Assembly (NCBI GenBank): GCA_944326525.1 | Contig: CALVEG010000006.1 | Span: 1-64,000, forward strand | Reading direction: 5' to 3' | DNA: 64,000 nt | DNA from: Candidatus Gastranaerophilales bacterium | GTDB taxonomy: Bacteria; Cyanobacteriota; Vampirovibrionia; Gastranaerophilales; Gastranaerophilaceae | Shown: positions 33,873 through 42,616 of the stretch, piece by piece | Layout of the letters: each line of letters begins with the position of its first letter | Numbering within the stretch: the first letter of the stretch is position 1 | Notes under the pieces: generated by a model | Told to the model about the DNA's origin: nothing | Database searches by the model: none | The model's input: only the letters and a program-made list of their open reading frames with translations | Program-made: the position numbers and the translations under genes

Positions 33873-34511
33873 ATGGATTTAGAAAACAAAGACGAACTTT
33901 CTTCAGAAGTAATTGAAAACATTACAGAAGAATCAGCTGAAGCAGTAGAAGCAGTTGAAGATGAAAAACCTGCAAAAGGCAGAAAAGGCCGCGGCAGAAA
34001 GCAGAAAATTGAAACAGTAGAAGAAAAACCGCAAAGCGAATGGACAGAAAGAGTTGTTCAAATCAGCCGTGTAACAAAAGTTGTAAAAGGCGGAAAGAAA
34101 CTAAGCTTCAGAGCCATCGTAATCGTAGGTAACCAAAAAGGACAAGTAGGTGTAGGTTGTGCAAAAGCAGCTGAAGTAATAATTGCAATTCAAAAAGCAA
34201 TAGCAGATGGCCGCAAAAACCTTGTTACAGTACCTATTTTCAAAACAACAATACCTCATCCGATAACAGGACGTTCAGGAGCTGGTGCTGTAATGCTTAG
34301 ACCTGCTTCACAAGGTACAGGTATTATTGCAGGTGGTGCAGTTCGTTCAGTATTGGAGCTTGCAGGTATTGAAAACATACTTTCAAAATCTTTAGGCTCA
34401 AAATCACCTTTAAACGCAGCAAATGCAACAATAGCAGCATTAAAAGCGCTTACTCCGTTCAGTGATGTTGCTAAAAAACGTGGTTTGACAATAGCTGAAC
34501 TTTTAAACTAA
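33873..34511 (+). CDS. rpsE: 30S ribosomal protein S5
   Basis: 212 aa, longer than the usual 165-175 because of an acidic then basic N-terminal extension (residues 1-58, Glu-rich, then [10 protein letters not shown]). The conserved S5 core follows: [56 protein letters not shown]. It functions in decoding accuracy. First gene of an operon with rpmD, rplO and secY, carrying its own promoter and leader. Confidence 0.97.
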   Translation: MDLENKDELSSEVIENITEESAEAVEAVEDEKPAKGRKGRGRKQKIETVEEKPQSEWTERVVQISRVTKVVKGGKKLSFRAIVIVGNQKGQVGVGCAKAAEVIIAIQKAIADGRKNLVTVPIFKTTIPHPITGRSGAGAVMLRPASQGTGIIAGGAVRSVLELAGIENILSKSLGSKSPLNAANATIAALKALTPFSDVAKKRGLTIAELLN

Positions 34512-34573
34512 CCTGACGGTTAATTGTTAAAAGAATTTTAGTAATAATTATAAAGATAAAAGGAATTAGCAAA

Positions 34574-34756
34574 ATGGCAGATAAAAAAATTAAAATTAAA
34601 TTGGTAAAAAGCCTTATAGGTTCATCTGAAGCTCAGAAAAAAGTAGTAAGAGGACTAGGTTTTACAAAAAAAGATCAGGTTGTTGAACACTTAGACAGCG
34701 CAACAATCAGAGGAATGATCAATAAAGTTCCGCATTTACTAGAAGTAACGGAATAG
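34574..34756 (+). CDS. rpmD: 50S ribosomal protein L30
   Basis: 60 aa, the usual size, with IKIKLVKSLIGSSEAQKKVV and GLGFTKKDQVVEH. An AAAGGA ribosome site precedes the ATG. Lies between rpsE and rplO as in the standard spc operon order. Confidence 0.96.
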   Translation: MADKKIKIKLVKSLIGSSEAQKKVVRGLGFTKKDQVVEHLDSATIRGMINKVPHLLEVTE

Positions 34757-34816
34757 TCACAAATACTGCGTAAGTTAACGCGAGCGGTACACATTAAAAA
34801 ATAAAGGAAAAGAAAA

Positions 34817-35269
34817 ATGACAGATACAATTACATTAGAAAATTTGCAACCTGCAGAAGGTTCAACACACAAAATTAAAAGAGTAGGCAGAGGCCGTTCA
34901 TCAGGAAGAGGTAAAACTTCTTGCCGTGGTCACAATGGTGAAGGACAAAGATCAGGAAGCTCTTCAAAAAGAGGTTTTGAAGGCGGTCAGATGCCATCAT
35001 ACAGAAGATTACCTAAATTAAAAGGTTTCCAAGTATACAAAAAACCTGTATCAGCAGAAATTAATGTTGGCAGATTAGCTCAATTAGGTATTAAAGAAGT
35101 TACTCTTGCCGCATTAAAAGAAGCAGGAAAAGCTCATCCGTCAGCAGATTTGTTGAGAATATTAGGTAATGGTGAAATTAGTGAAGCAATTACAGTAAAA
35201 GCAAATTATGTAACACCATCAGCAAAAGAAAAAATAGAAAAAGCAGGCGGAAAGGTTGAGTTAGTATAA
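34817..35269 (+). CDS. rplO: 50S ribosomal protein L15
   Basis: 150 aa with LQPAEGSTHKIKRVGRGRSS, RGHNGEGQRSG, GFEGGQMPSYRRLPKLKGF and the C-terminal AKEKIEKAGGKVEL. Its stop overlaps the secY start by one base (TAATG). Confidence 0.98.
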   Translation: MTDTITLENLQPAEGSTHKIKRVGRGRSSGRGKTSCRGHNGEGQRSGSSSKRGFEGGQMPSYRRLPKLKGFQVYKKPVSAEINVGRLAQLGIKEVTLAALKEAGKAHPSADLLRILGNGEISEAITVKANYVTPSAKEKIEKAGGKVELV

Positions 35270-36606
35270 TGGCACAAGGGATGAAAATGCCTACAACCGA
35301 TGATTTGATGTCAATGTGGCAAGCTTCAGGATTGAAGCAAAAGATCATTTTTACATTTTTAATGATAGCCGCATTTCGTTTTGGTGTTCAAATGCCGTTA
35401 TACGGTATAAACAACCAGGTGTTTTCAAATATTGCGCAAGGAAATAATATCATAGGATTTTTAGATTTATTTTCAGGCGGAGCTTTAGGAAAAGTATCAA
35501 TATTTGCACTTGGTATTGGACCATTCATTACGGCATCAATCATAATGCAGCTTGTTTCTGTTGTTATTCCGTCATTGGAAAAACTCCAGAAAGAAGAAGG
35601 TGAAGCAGGCAGACGTAAATTATCACAATATACTCGTGTATTTACGGTAGTTCTTGCAGTGTTTCAGTCAATAATATTTATGTTATTTATGAGACATTTG
35701 CCTGGTGCAATTGCGCCGGATGTAAATCATTTTATGTTTTATATAAGTTCAATTGCAGTACTTACAGCGGGTTCAGTACTTGTGATGTGGATTTCCGAAT
35801 TGATAACTGAAAAAGGCATCGGTAACGGAGGTTCATTGATAATCTTTGTTGGTATTTTGTCGGGAATTCCGGTATATGCCTCAAGGACATTTGAGATGGT
35901 TCAAAAAAGCACACCTATGTTGATGGGATTGATCGGACTTCTAATAATTTTCTTTATAACTATGATCTTCATTGTTATAATGCAGGAAGCTATTAGAAAA
36001 GTTGTAATTATCAATCCGAAACGTCAGGTCGGAAATAAGGTTTATGGCGGTATGAATTCATATATTCCGTTCAAACTTAATCCGGGTGGTGTAATGCCGA
36101 TAATCTTTGCAATAGCAATATTATTATTTCCGTCAACTGTTTTAAGTTTAGTAGGACAAGCTAACTTCAATTCAGTTGCAGTTAAGAATTTTGTTGTCAA
36201 ATTAACAACAATAATGAGTCCTGACGGAATTGTTTATTACGGATTATATTTTGCATTAATCGTCGCATTAACATTCTTCTATGCTTCAATAATGCCAAAT
36301 ATGCAGCCCAAAGATATTGCAAACAACCTTAAAAAATACGGTTCTTCAATACCAGGTGTAAAACCTGGGAAACCAACCGCAGATGCTTTGGATAAGATTT
36401 TATCTAAAACAACATTTATCGGTGCAATCGGGCTAGGTGTAATTGCACTTGTTCCATCATTTGCAAGTTATGTAACGAATATAAAAACACTTCAAGGTAT
36501 CGGTGCTACATCTTTAATAATCATGGTCGGTGTAGCTCTTGACCTTATCAATCAGGTAAATACTCATCTTTTAGCAAGAAATTATGAGTCTTTCTTGAAA
36601 GAGTAA
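35269..36606 (+). CDS. secY: preprotein translocase subunit SecY
   Basis: 445 aa, ten hydrophobic segments, with DLFSGGALGKVSIFALGIGPFI... in the plug region, the GEAGRRKLSQYTR cytoplasmic loop and TEKGIGNGGSLIIF. It forms the Sec protein-conducting channel. It is translationally coupled to rplO. A terminator follows, so adk, map and infA are not co-transcribed here. Confidence 0.98.
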   Translation: MAQGMKMPTTDDLMSMWQASGLKQKIIFTFLMIAAFRFGVQMPLYGINNQVFSNIAQGNNIIGFLDLFSGGALGKVSIFALGIGPFITASIIMQLVSVVIPSLEKLQKEEGEAGRRKLSQYTRVFTVVLAVFQSIIFMLFMRHLPGAIAPDVNHFMFYISSIAVLTAGSVLVMWISELITEKGIGNGGSLIIFVGILSGIPVYASRTFEMVQKSTPMLMGLIGLLIIFFITMIFIVIMQEAIRKVVIINPKRQVGNKVYGGMNSYIPFKLNPGGVMPIIFAIAILLFPSTVLSLVGQANFNSVAVKNFVVKLTTIMSPDGIVYYGLYFALIVALTFFYASIMPNMQPKDIANNLKKYGSSIPGVKPGKPTADALDKILSKTTFIGAIGLGVIALVPSFASYVTNIKTLQGIGATSLIIMVGVALDLINQVNTHLLARNYESFLKE

Positions 36607-36628
36607 GCCTGTAAAAAATAAAACTAAG

Positions 36629-36662
36629 AAAATAGCCTCATAAACTTTGGGGCTATTTTTTT
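36629..36662 (+). terminator. terminator after secY
   Basis: AAAATAGCC and GGCTATTTT pair around a 13-nt loop, followed by a T run. Confidence 0.85.
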
Positions 36663-36756
36663 GTTGAAAAAATAGCAAGTTTCTGCAATGCAGCCAAAGT
36701 GAAAAAACAGTATGATAAACATGTAAATCCTCAACTCTTCTGATTGCTCAGTTTAT

Positions 36757-36782
36757 GCCCCTTTAGAGGGGCTTTTCTTTTA
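36757..36782 (+). terminator. second terminator after secY
   Basis: GCCCC and GGGGC enclose TTTAGA, followed by TTTTCTTTT. The 94 nt between this and the previous terminator hold no ORF. Confidence 0.6.
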
Positions 36783-36798
36783 CAAATTGTTAATATTT

Positions 36799-36827
36799 TT
36801 GCAATTTTACGTGAAATAAGTTATCAT
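36799..36827 (+). promoter_or_regulatory. promoter of the PilZ gene
   Basis: TTGCAA (36799-36804), a 17-nt spacer and TATCAT (36822-36827), 33 nt before the ATG. Confidence 0.45.
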
Positions 36828-36860
36828 AGGCATAGATAAGAGCTTTGAAAGGGTAAATAA

Positions 36861-37460
36861 ATGAGAGAATTAATAGAAAACAATCAGCGTATAACAATGG
36901 TTACTTATGATTTTAGAAATGCTAATAAAGGAACTATCGTTGATGTTCAGCCGGATAATTTTACAATAGAACTGGATTATGATCCGAAAGGTGTATTAAA
37001 GAGTAATTACTGTGAATTTTACACACAGACATCAAATGGCATCTTGTATTTTGATTCATATGCCAAGGATATAGATGGCAGAAGAGTTACTATTGCAAGC
37101 CCTGCAAAGCACAAATTTTTACAAAGAAGACGTTTTACCCGTATAAAATACATGCATGACTTAAAACTTGCTTGTGGAGAAGCTTCTTATGACATTTCTA
37201 CTCTCGATATTTCAGCAGGTGGTATGAAGTTTGTGACAAATAGTAATATTGATATTGATAAAGAATACCAAATTACTTTGCCGCTATCTGATGAAGTTAG
37301 TGTAGATTGTATTTTCTCACCGATAAGAATAGAAAAGAACTTAAATGGTGAAGAACGAGCTTACACTCTTTCCGGTGAATTTAAGTTCTCTGATAATAAG
37401 GTAAAACTTACTTTAATACAGTATTGTTCAAAGCGTAGTTTAGAAATAGCAAACAAATAG
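36861..37460 (+). CDS. PilZ domain protein (c-di-GMP receptor)
   Basis: 199 aa: an N-terminal YcgR-like beta domain (residues 1-85) and a PilZ domain opening with FLQRRRFTRIKY and containing STLDISAGGMKF, the two halves of the c-di-GMP binding motif (RxxxR and D/NxSxxG). Both are intact, so it should bind the second messenger. Cytoplasmic, with no membrane segment. It is followed 11 nt later by a PLP enzyme gene, whose link to signalling is unclear. Confidence 0.88.
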   Translation: MRELIENNQRITMVTYDFRNANKGTIVDVQPDNFTIELDYDPKGVLKSNYCEFYTQTSNGILYFDSYAKDIDGRRVTIASPAKHKFLQRRRFTRIKYMHDLKLACGEASYDISTLDISAGGMKFVTNSNIDIDKEYQITLPLSDEVSVDCIFSPIRIEKNLNGEERAYTLSGEFKFSDNKVKLTLIQYCSKRSLEIANK

Positions 37461-37471
37461 AGGCTAATGAC

Positions 37472-38509
37472 TTGAGTCTTTTGTCATTATTTAGAAAAAA
37501 AACAAGAAACGCACTATTTACGACGCCGTCACACGCTCAGAAGTTTTTTATAGTTAATAAGTTCAGACAATTTTATAAGTTTGACATATCTGAAACGGAT
37601 ACCCATAACCCTGAGGATGCGCTTAATAAAGCTCAGGAGTCAGCAGCAAAGATTTATGGAGTAAATTATACCTTATTTTTGACGAATGGATCTTCTAGTG
37701 GTGTAATTGCAGCTGTTTTGGCAGCAACAAAAGCCGGAGATAATGTTTTATTGCATGAAGATGCTCATCCATGTCATATTAATGCTGTAAAATTAGCTGG
37801 TTGTAATCCGGTATTTTATAAACTTCCTATAATTAAAGAGTTTGGGGTTTATGGCAGAAATTCGGTTGAGAATTTAAAGTTATATTTTGAAACTAATAAA
37901 ATAAGTGCTGCTATAATAACATCGCCGACATATGAAGGTTATGTATCTGATATAAAGGGAATTAAGGAGCTTTGTCACAATTATGGAGCAAAGCTTATAG
38001 TGGATGAAGCTCATGGTGCACTATACCCATTTTCGGATATGCTTCCGCAAAGCGCTATAAAGATAGCTGACTTTACTGTTCAATCTTTGCACAAGACGGC
38101 TGGCGGACTTAATCCGACTGCACTTCTTCATTCAAATTGTGAGATTAATCCTGAAAATGCCTTGAAAATGATTAATACAACTTCGCCATCATATCCTTTG
38201 TTAGCTTCAATTGAAGCTAATATAAATTATTTGAACAGTAAAAAAGGTAAAAATAAAATAGAAGAATTAATACAACAAATAGAAGATTTAAAAAATAAAT
38301 GTCCAAATATTACTTTTGGCGGGGATGACATAGCAAAAATTTTAATAAAGTCTGAGAAATATACAGGAGATGAACTTTCATCTATCTTATATGAAAAATA
38401 CGGAATTGAAGATGAAAGAAATAATGAATTTTCATCACTTTTACTTTGTGGAATAGGCACAGATATAAAAAAGCTCGAACGTTTAAAAAAAGCTTTATTA
38501 AAAATGTAA
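37472..38509 (+). CDS. Orn/Lys/Arg decarboxylase-like PLP enzyme, short
   Basis: 345 aa fold-type I PLP protein. It has LFLTNGSSSGVIAAVLAATK, LHEDAHPCHINAVKLAG, ITSPTYEGYVSDI, IVDEAHGALYPF, and the PLP lysine in VQSLHKTAGGL. Orn/Lys/Arg decarboxylases are usually 450 aa or longer; here the C-terminal domain is greatly reduced. The likely start is TTG 37472, with AGAGG 8 nt upstream. It probably decarboxylates a basic amino acid, but the truncation leaves the function uncertain. Confidence 0.75.
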   Translation: MSLLSLFRKKTRNALFTTPSHAQKFFIVNKFRQFYKFDISETDTHNPEDALNKAQESAAKIYGVNYTLFLTNGSSSGVIAAVLAATKAGDNVLLHEDAHPCHINAVKLAGCNPVFYKLPIIKEFGVYGRNSVENLKLYFETNKISAAIITSPTYEGYVSDIKGIKELCHNYGAKLIVDEAHGALYPFSDMLPQSAIKIADFTVQSLHKTAGGLNPTALLHSNCEINPENALKMINTTSPSYPLLASIEANINYLNSKKGKNKIEELIQQIEDLKNKCPNITFGGDDIAKILIKSEKYTGDELSSILYEKYGIEDERNNEFSSLLLCGIGTDIKKLERLKKALLKM

Positions 38510-38610
38510 CATTTTGTAATAAAAGGTTTGAAATTATTAAAGAAACTGTCATGCAAAGCCGATACCTAAGATAAGAATAGTACTAACTCGAAAGGAAAAG
38601 GCGTAAAACT

Positions 38611-40599
38611 ATGGGAATGGCAGCATCACAAGCCAGATTATTATCAATAACCTCCCGTATGTCAGATAATGAATTACGGGCGCAGTTAATTAATAATGCC
38701 AAAATACGCCTTACAGAAGATTCATCAAAGGCGAGTGAAAAATATATTAATGCTTTAAATCAAACGCAAATGATGATGTCTAATAAAGATTTACAAGGTA
38801 ATGATCTTTATCAGCAATTAACTTATAACAGTTTGACAGCATACAGCTCTTATAACAACCAATACGGATTGATTAATAAGTCAGGAGAAATGGTTGTAAC
38901 AGAACTTGAAGCTGCAAAATTTGAGCAAGCTCTAGCGGCAGCTGAAGGTAATGAAGATACCGATGCATTAACTGAGTTTTTAAAACTTTATGGTTTAGAA
39001 AAAGATGATACTTCATATTGGGAAACAAACGGTCTCAGTGATGAAATGAGAGCTCGTTTTGAAGGTGATATAGAATATGACGCTAACGGAAACAGAGTAA
39101 GCGGTTATCATTATGGATATGAAATGTCAAAAACATCTACAGAAATGGGTGTTTACGAAAGATTATTAGACGATTATACAAAGGCAGATGAAGCATATAC
39201 AAGTGCCGTAGTCAAAGAGATGAAAAATTATCTATATGGCTACAAACCACAAGGTTTCACAACATCATACGAAGACATGTATAATGATGTTGTTGGCGGA
39301 ACCAAGACAGACCAGATGTCAGGCTCTCAAGAGGCTTTGAATTACCTCAAAACAATGTTTGGCGAATTAGTGTCAAATAAATATATTGATACGCAAATAA
39401 AAAACCCAGACGGGACAGTTGAACCATCAATATTCTATGAAAACATGGACTATTTACTAAATGATACAATATCATTTAGTGGAGGTAATGCTGTTATATC
39501 ACGCGAAGTAGGAATAACAGGTACAGATCCAGGTCCATATAGCATTGATGGGAAATTTAATATTACAAAAGATCCAAATACAGGTGCTATGACTGTTACA
39601 GGCGTATCTGAAGAAGGTAGTTCATACACTTGCGGTGCAGTTACAGGTGCAGGTCCTGAATATAGCTTTACATATACCTATACAGAGCAAGAAGAGCAAG
39701 AAGATGGAACTATTGCAACATCAACCAAAACAGGTACTTGTACATTTAATTTGGATACAAAAAGCGCAACAATAGAAGAAAATGCAACTGCAGAAGATGT
39801 TGCAGGACAAATCCAATATATTTATAAATATTTTAACCAAAACGTCTTGTCTCAAATGGATAGAGATAAATTTTCTAATTTAGCTCCAAATGAAAAAGCC
39901 GCATATGAGGAAGCTTCAAAACAGCTTTCAATGTTTATTTTTGGTAAAGACATTGGTGCTGAAAACTATGAAAATCTTGATGATATGGAATGGATCATTA
40001 ACGAAAGCGGCATTCCAACGACAAACTTAGATAGCACCACCTCAGTAATTATAAACCAAACAATAGGCGGTGTTGAACAACCTGTTGAGTATCAAACTAA
40101 CTTTGAGGCTGTTCTTGATGTTTATTTGATAGAGCAGATGATAGATCAATTTGGTGCTCCTAAATATACCTGGGTTGATAAAACAAATCCGGATGAAAAT
40201 GCTGAAGCCAAAGCTCAATGGTATACAAACATTTTTAACAAAATGAATGAAGATGGGTATCAGAAGATATCAGCAGAGCTTGCAAAAAGTGCAGATTGGA
40301 TTCAGTATGCATTTGAAAGTGGATTATTAAGCATGATACAGGTAGATGATGAATCTCAGTGGGTATCAACAATGTACTCAAATTGTAGTGATATAACAGA
40401 AGATACAATTGATCTACTTGTAACTCAAGCTGAGGCTGAATATACACGTGAAACAAATAAAATTCAAGCAAAAGATAAGATTTACGATATGGAACTTAAG
40501 AATATCGATACTGAGCACGAAGCTTTGCAGACTGAATATGATTCAATAAAATCAGCTTTAGATAAGAATGTAGAAAGACATTTTAAGTATTTTAGCTAA
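38611..40599 (+). CDS. large unknown protein with flagellar-axial-like terminal helices
   Basis: 662 aa without signal peptide. The N-terminus MGMAASQARLLSITSRMSDN and the heptad-rich C-terminus (MELKNIDTEHEALQTEYDSI, then KNVERHFKYFS) have the paired-helix plan of flagellar hook, rod and flagellin D0 domains. The centre contains a Thr/Gly beta-rich insert (about residues 300-385) and acidic linkers. I recognise no exact family. No flagellar or type III secretion genes are in the window. It may be a secreted filament or cap protein, by shape only. An AAAGGAAAAGG site precedes the ATG. Confidence 0.6.
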   Translation: MGMAASQARLLSITSRMSDNELRAQLINNAKIRLTEDSSKASEKYINALNQTQMMMSNKDLQGNDLYQQLTYNSLTAYSSYNNQYGLINKSGEMVVTELEAAKFEQALAAAEGNEDTDALTEFLKLYGLEKDDTSYWETNGLSDEMRARFEGDIEYDANGNRVSGYHYGYEMSKTSTEMGVYERLLDDYTKADEAYTSAVVKEMKNYLYGYKPQGFTTSYEDMYNDVVGGTKTDQMSGSQEALNYLKTMFGELVSNKYIDTQIKNPDGTVEPSIFYENMDYLLNDTISFSGGNAVISREVGITGTDPGPYSIDGKFNITKDPNTGAMTVTGVSEEGSSYTCGAVTGAGPEYSFTYTYTEQEEQEDGTIATSTKTGTCTFNLDTKSATIEENATAEDVAGQIQYIYKYFNQNVLSQMDRDKFSNLAPNEKAAYEEASKQLSMFIFGKDIGAENYENLDDMEWIINESGIPTTNLDSTTSVIINQTIGGVEQPVEYQTNFEAVLDVYLIEQMIDQFGAPKYTWVDKTNPDENAEAKAQWYTNIFNKMNEDGYQKISAELAKSADWIQYAFESGLLSMIQVDDESQWVSTMYSNCSDITEDTIDLLVTQAEAEYTRETNKIQAKDKIYDMELKNIDTEHEALQTEYDSIKSALDKNVERHFKYFS

Positions 40600-40734
40600 T
40601 TATTGAACTTTATCTTGTTTTGAAGAAATCTTAATATTATACATAAAGATATAAAGATTATGTAAGGAAATCCTAATAAGCTCAATTTTAGACTATAATA
40701 ATAATATAGTTAAGAAAAGAAATTGGAGATTATC

Positions 40735-41019
40735 ATGGAATCAGTAAAAGAAATTCTTACAAAATTAGAAAATGCAGATAATTCAGTTAAAAACGAAGTA
40801 GAAAATATGTTGGTAAAATGTGGAACATCAGCTCTTCCTCAGCTAGTAGACCAACTTCAAGTAGTAAGAGGTATAAAAAGAGGCGTTGTAGCTATGACTC
40901 TTATCAGACTTGGTGATGCTTCAATTAAGTATCTTGAAAACGCTGCAAAACAGAATAAAGATTTTGAATGGGTTGCTGAATACTTGATTCGTGAAATTAA
41001 AGGTGAAATTGCAGCATAA
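40735..41019 (+). CDS. small HEAT-repeat-like helical protein
   Basis: 94 aa, start MESVKEILTKLENADNSVK, with helices typical of HEAT repeats (CGTSALPQLVDQL, KRGVVAMTLIRLGDASIKYL). ATG 40735 is chosen because GGAG lies 6 nt upstream; a TTG upstream overlaps that site. No partner is evident. A strong terminator follows. Confidence 0.65.
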   Translation: MESVKEILTKLENADNSVKNEVENMLVKCGTSALPQLVDQLQVVRGIKRGVVAMTLIRLGDASIKYLENAAKQNKDFEWVAEYLIREIKGEIAA

Positions 41020-41044
41020 ATTGCAAGATTATAAAAATATAGCC

Positions 41045-41079
41045 AAAAACACAGTCAAATTGCTCATGACTGTGTTTTT
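41045..41079 (+). terminator. Rho-independent terminator
   Basis: AAAAACACAGTCA and TGACTGTGTTTTT form a 13-bp stem with a T run. Confidence 0.95.
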
Positions 41080-41110
41080 GTATTTATATAAAGACACAAT
41101 TAAGAATTAG

Positions 41111-41119
41111 TGATATAAT
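41111..41119 (+). promoter_or_regulatory. extended -10 promoter, leaderless patatin gene
   Basis: TGATATAAT (41111-41119; TATAAT 41114-41119). The ATG at 41126 follows by exactly 6 nt, so the expected +1 is the start codon. Confidence 0.55.
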
Positions 41120-41125
41120 TGTCTT

Positions 41126-42343
41126 ATGGAAAATCAGAAATCACTTGAGTATACATGCTTATTTGGAGGCGGAGCCATAAGAGGAGCTGCTTATGCAGGG
41201 ACAGCCAAGGCAATGGAAGAACTTGGTATTAACCCTAAAACTCTTGCAGGATCATCTGTAGGTTCTGTAATTGCCGGTTTACTTGCTGTTGGATATTCGG
41301 CTATTGAAATTGAAGAAATCTTTTTAAAAATAAATTTTGAAGTATTTAGAGATGTTCAGTTATCTCTTGGAGCTAAATTTGCACTAAGTAAGGGTGAATT
41401 GTTTTTAGAATGGATAAGAGATTTAATAGAACAAAAATACTATGGTGCTAAGTATAAAAAAGGTTCGCATAAGGCTGTTACATTTAAAGATATAGGCAAA
41501 AATCTTGTTATTATAACAACCGATTTATCAAGTTTTGAATGCAAAGAATTTTCTCGATGGGAAACCCCCGATTTTGAGATAGCAGCAGCAATTAGAATTT
41601 CTTGTGGAATGCCTGGGCTTATGAGGCCTGTAGAATATAATAATCGTATATTAGTCGATGGCGATCTGCAAAAAAGCTGGCCAATGTGGAAACTGTCCAG
41701 ACACCTTGAACCTGTTGAATCAAGAATTCTTGAGTTTAGACTTGAAGGTGATTTTGAAGGCAATGACAAAAACATGATTGAGTATGTAAATTCTCTTTAT
41801 GCATTTACAACCTCAATGGCTACAAACTTTATAATCGACATTTACGGTCAAAAAGATATGTTTGATTATATTGTTATAAACACAGGTGAAACAAATATTG
41901 TTGATTTTAATATGCCTGAGGATAAAAGAAAAGACTTAATGGAAATCGGTTACACAAAAACAATAGAGTATTTTAATAAATATTTACCAGTTAAAAAAGA
42001 AAAGTTGTTAGCTATTTATCAAGATATTCAAGATAAACTTGTTAAAATCCAGAAACACTTGAAACGTTTGAATATTCAAAAAGCAAAATCACTAACTGCT
42101 GAGCTTTTTATAGATTTATGTGATTATAGGGAGCTAATTGAATCAAAAATATATAAAAACATTTCAGAATTTCAAAAGTATTTTTATAAAAACATAGATT
42201 ATCCGGCTTTATTTGGTAAAACAACCTTAAATAAGCCTGAAGAAGTATTAGAAAAATTAGATTTTACTATTAAATCCCTATATGCTAAAACATCAGAATT
42301 AGCGGATTATTTAGAGAAATATAATAAAACTTGTACATTATAG
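41126..42343 (+). CDS. patatin-like phospholipase
   Basis: 405 aa. Patatin domain (1-230): oxyanion loop GGGAIRGAAYAG, nucleophile elbow AGSSVGSV, and catalytic Asp in VDGDLQKSW (DGD instead of DGG/A). It is a probable lipid acyl hydrolase acting on phospholipids. The C-terminal 150 residues are helical and lineage-specific. No signal peptide. Transcribed alone, apparently without a leader. Confidence 0.9.
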   Translation: MENQKSLEYTCLFGGGAIRGAAYAGTAKAMEELGINPKTLAGSSVGSVIAGLLAVGYSAIEIEEIFLKINFEVFRDVQLSLGAKFALSKGELFLEWIRDLIEQKYYGAKYKKGSHKAVTFKDIGKNLVIITTDLSSFECKEFSRWETPDFEIAAAIRISCGMPGLMRPVEYNNRILVDGDLQKSWPMWKLSRHLEPVESRILEFRLEGDFEGNDKNMIEYVNSLYAFTTSMATNFIIDIYGQKDMFDYIVINTGETNIVDFNMPEDKRKDLMEIGYTKTIEYFNKYLPVKKEKLLAIYQDIQDKLVKIQKHLKRLNIQKAKSLTAELFIDLCDYRELIESKIYKNISEFQKYFYKNIDYPALFGKTTLNKPEEVLEKLDFTIKSLYAKTSELADYLEKYNKTCTL

Positions 42344-42352
42344 AAATTTATA

Positions 42353-42381
42353 TTGACAATATATCTTTTTTAAATTACTAT
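42353..42381 (+). promoter_or_regulatory. promoter of tRNA-Leu
   Basis: TTGACA (42353-42358), a 17-nt spacer and TACTAT (42376-42381), 16 nt before the tRNA. Confidence 0.7.
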
Positions 42382-42397
42382 TAACTAGTGGATAGAA

Positions 42398-42484
42398 GCC
42401 CTAATGGCGGAATCGGTAGACGCGTTGGACTTAAAATCCAATTGGGTGAATAACTCAGTGCCAGTTCAAGTCTGGCTTAGGGCA
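42398..42484 (+). tRNA. tRNA-Leu (anticodon UAA)
   Basis: 87 nt. Acceptor arms GCCCTAA/TTAGGGC plus discriminator A; anticodon stem TTGGA/TCCAA with loop CTTAAAA (anticodon TAA); long variable arm TGGGT/ACTCA; T arm CCAGTTCAAGTCTGG. It is a class II tRNA. CCA is not encoded. There is no group I intron in the anticodon loop, unlike many cyanobacterial trnL-UAA genes. Confidence 0.97.
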
Positions 42485-42488
42485 ATTT

Positions 42489-42518
42489 AAAGGCTTTCTT
42501 TTTAGAAAGCCTTTTTTA
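42489..42518 (+). terminator. terminator of tRNA-Leu
   Basis: AAAGGCTTTCT and AGAAAGCCTTT pair, followed by T residues. Confidence 0.9.
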
Positions 42519-42559
42519 TTACAATTTGTAAATTTTTATTTATAAATCAAAAAAAACAT

Positions 42560-42592
42560 GCAATTTAACCTCTTTTATATACTTATTATATA
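42560..42592 (+). promoter_or_regulatory. regulon box variant: GCAATT with TATATA
   Basis: GCAATT (42560-42565). TATATA occurs at 42576-42581 (10 nt away) and 42587-42592 (21 nt away, 24 nt before the ATG), so the spacing differs from the 18-19 nt of the other sites. Confidence 0.3.
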
Positions 42593-42616
42593 TATAGGAT
42601 ACAAAGAGAGTATAAA

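Noticed and set aside
42541-42616. AT-rich TATA runs as a replication origin
   Set aside because: No DnaA-box cluster or origin-type neighbours; the run is short and upstream of a gene.
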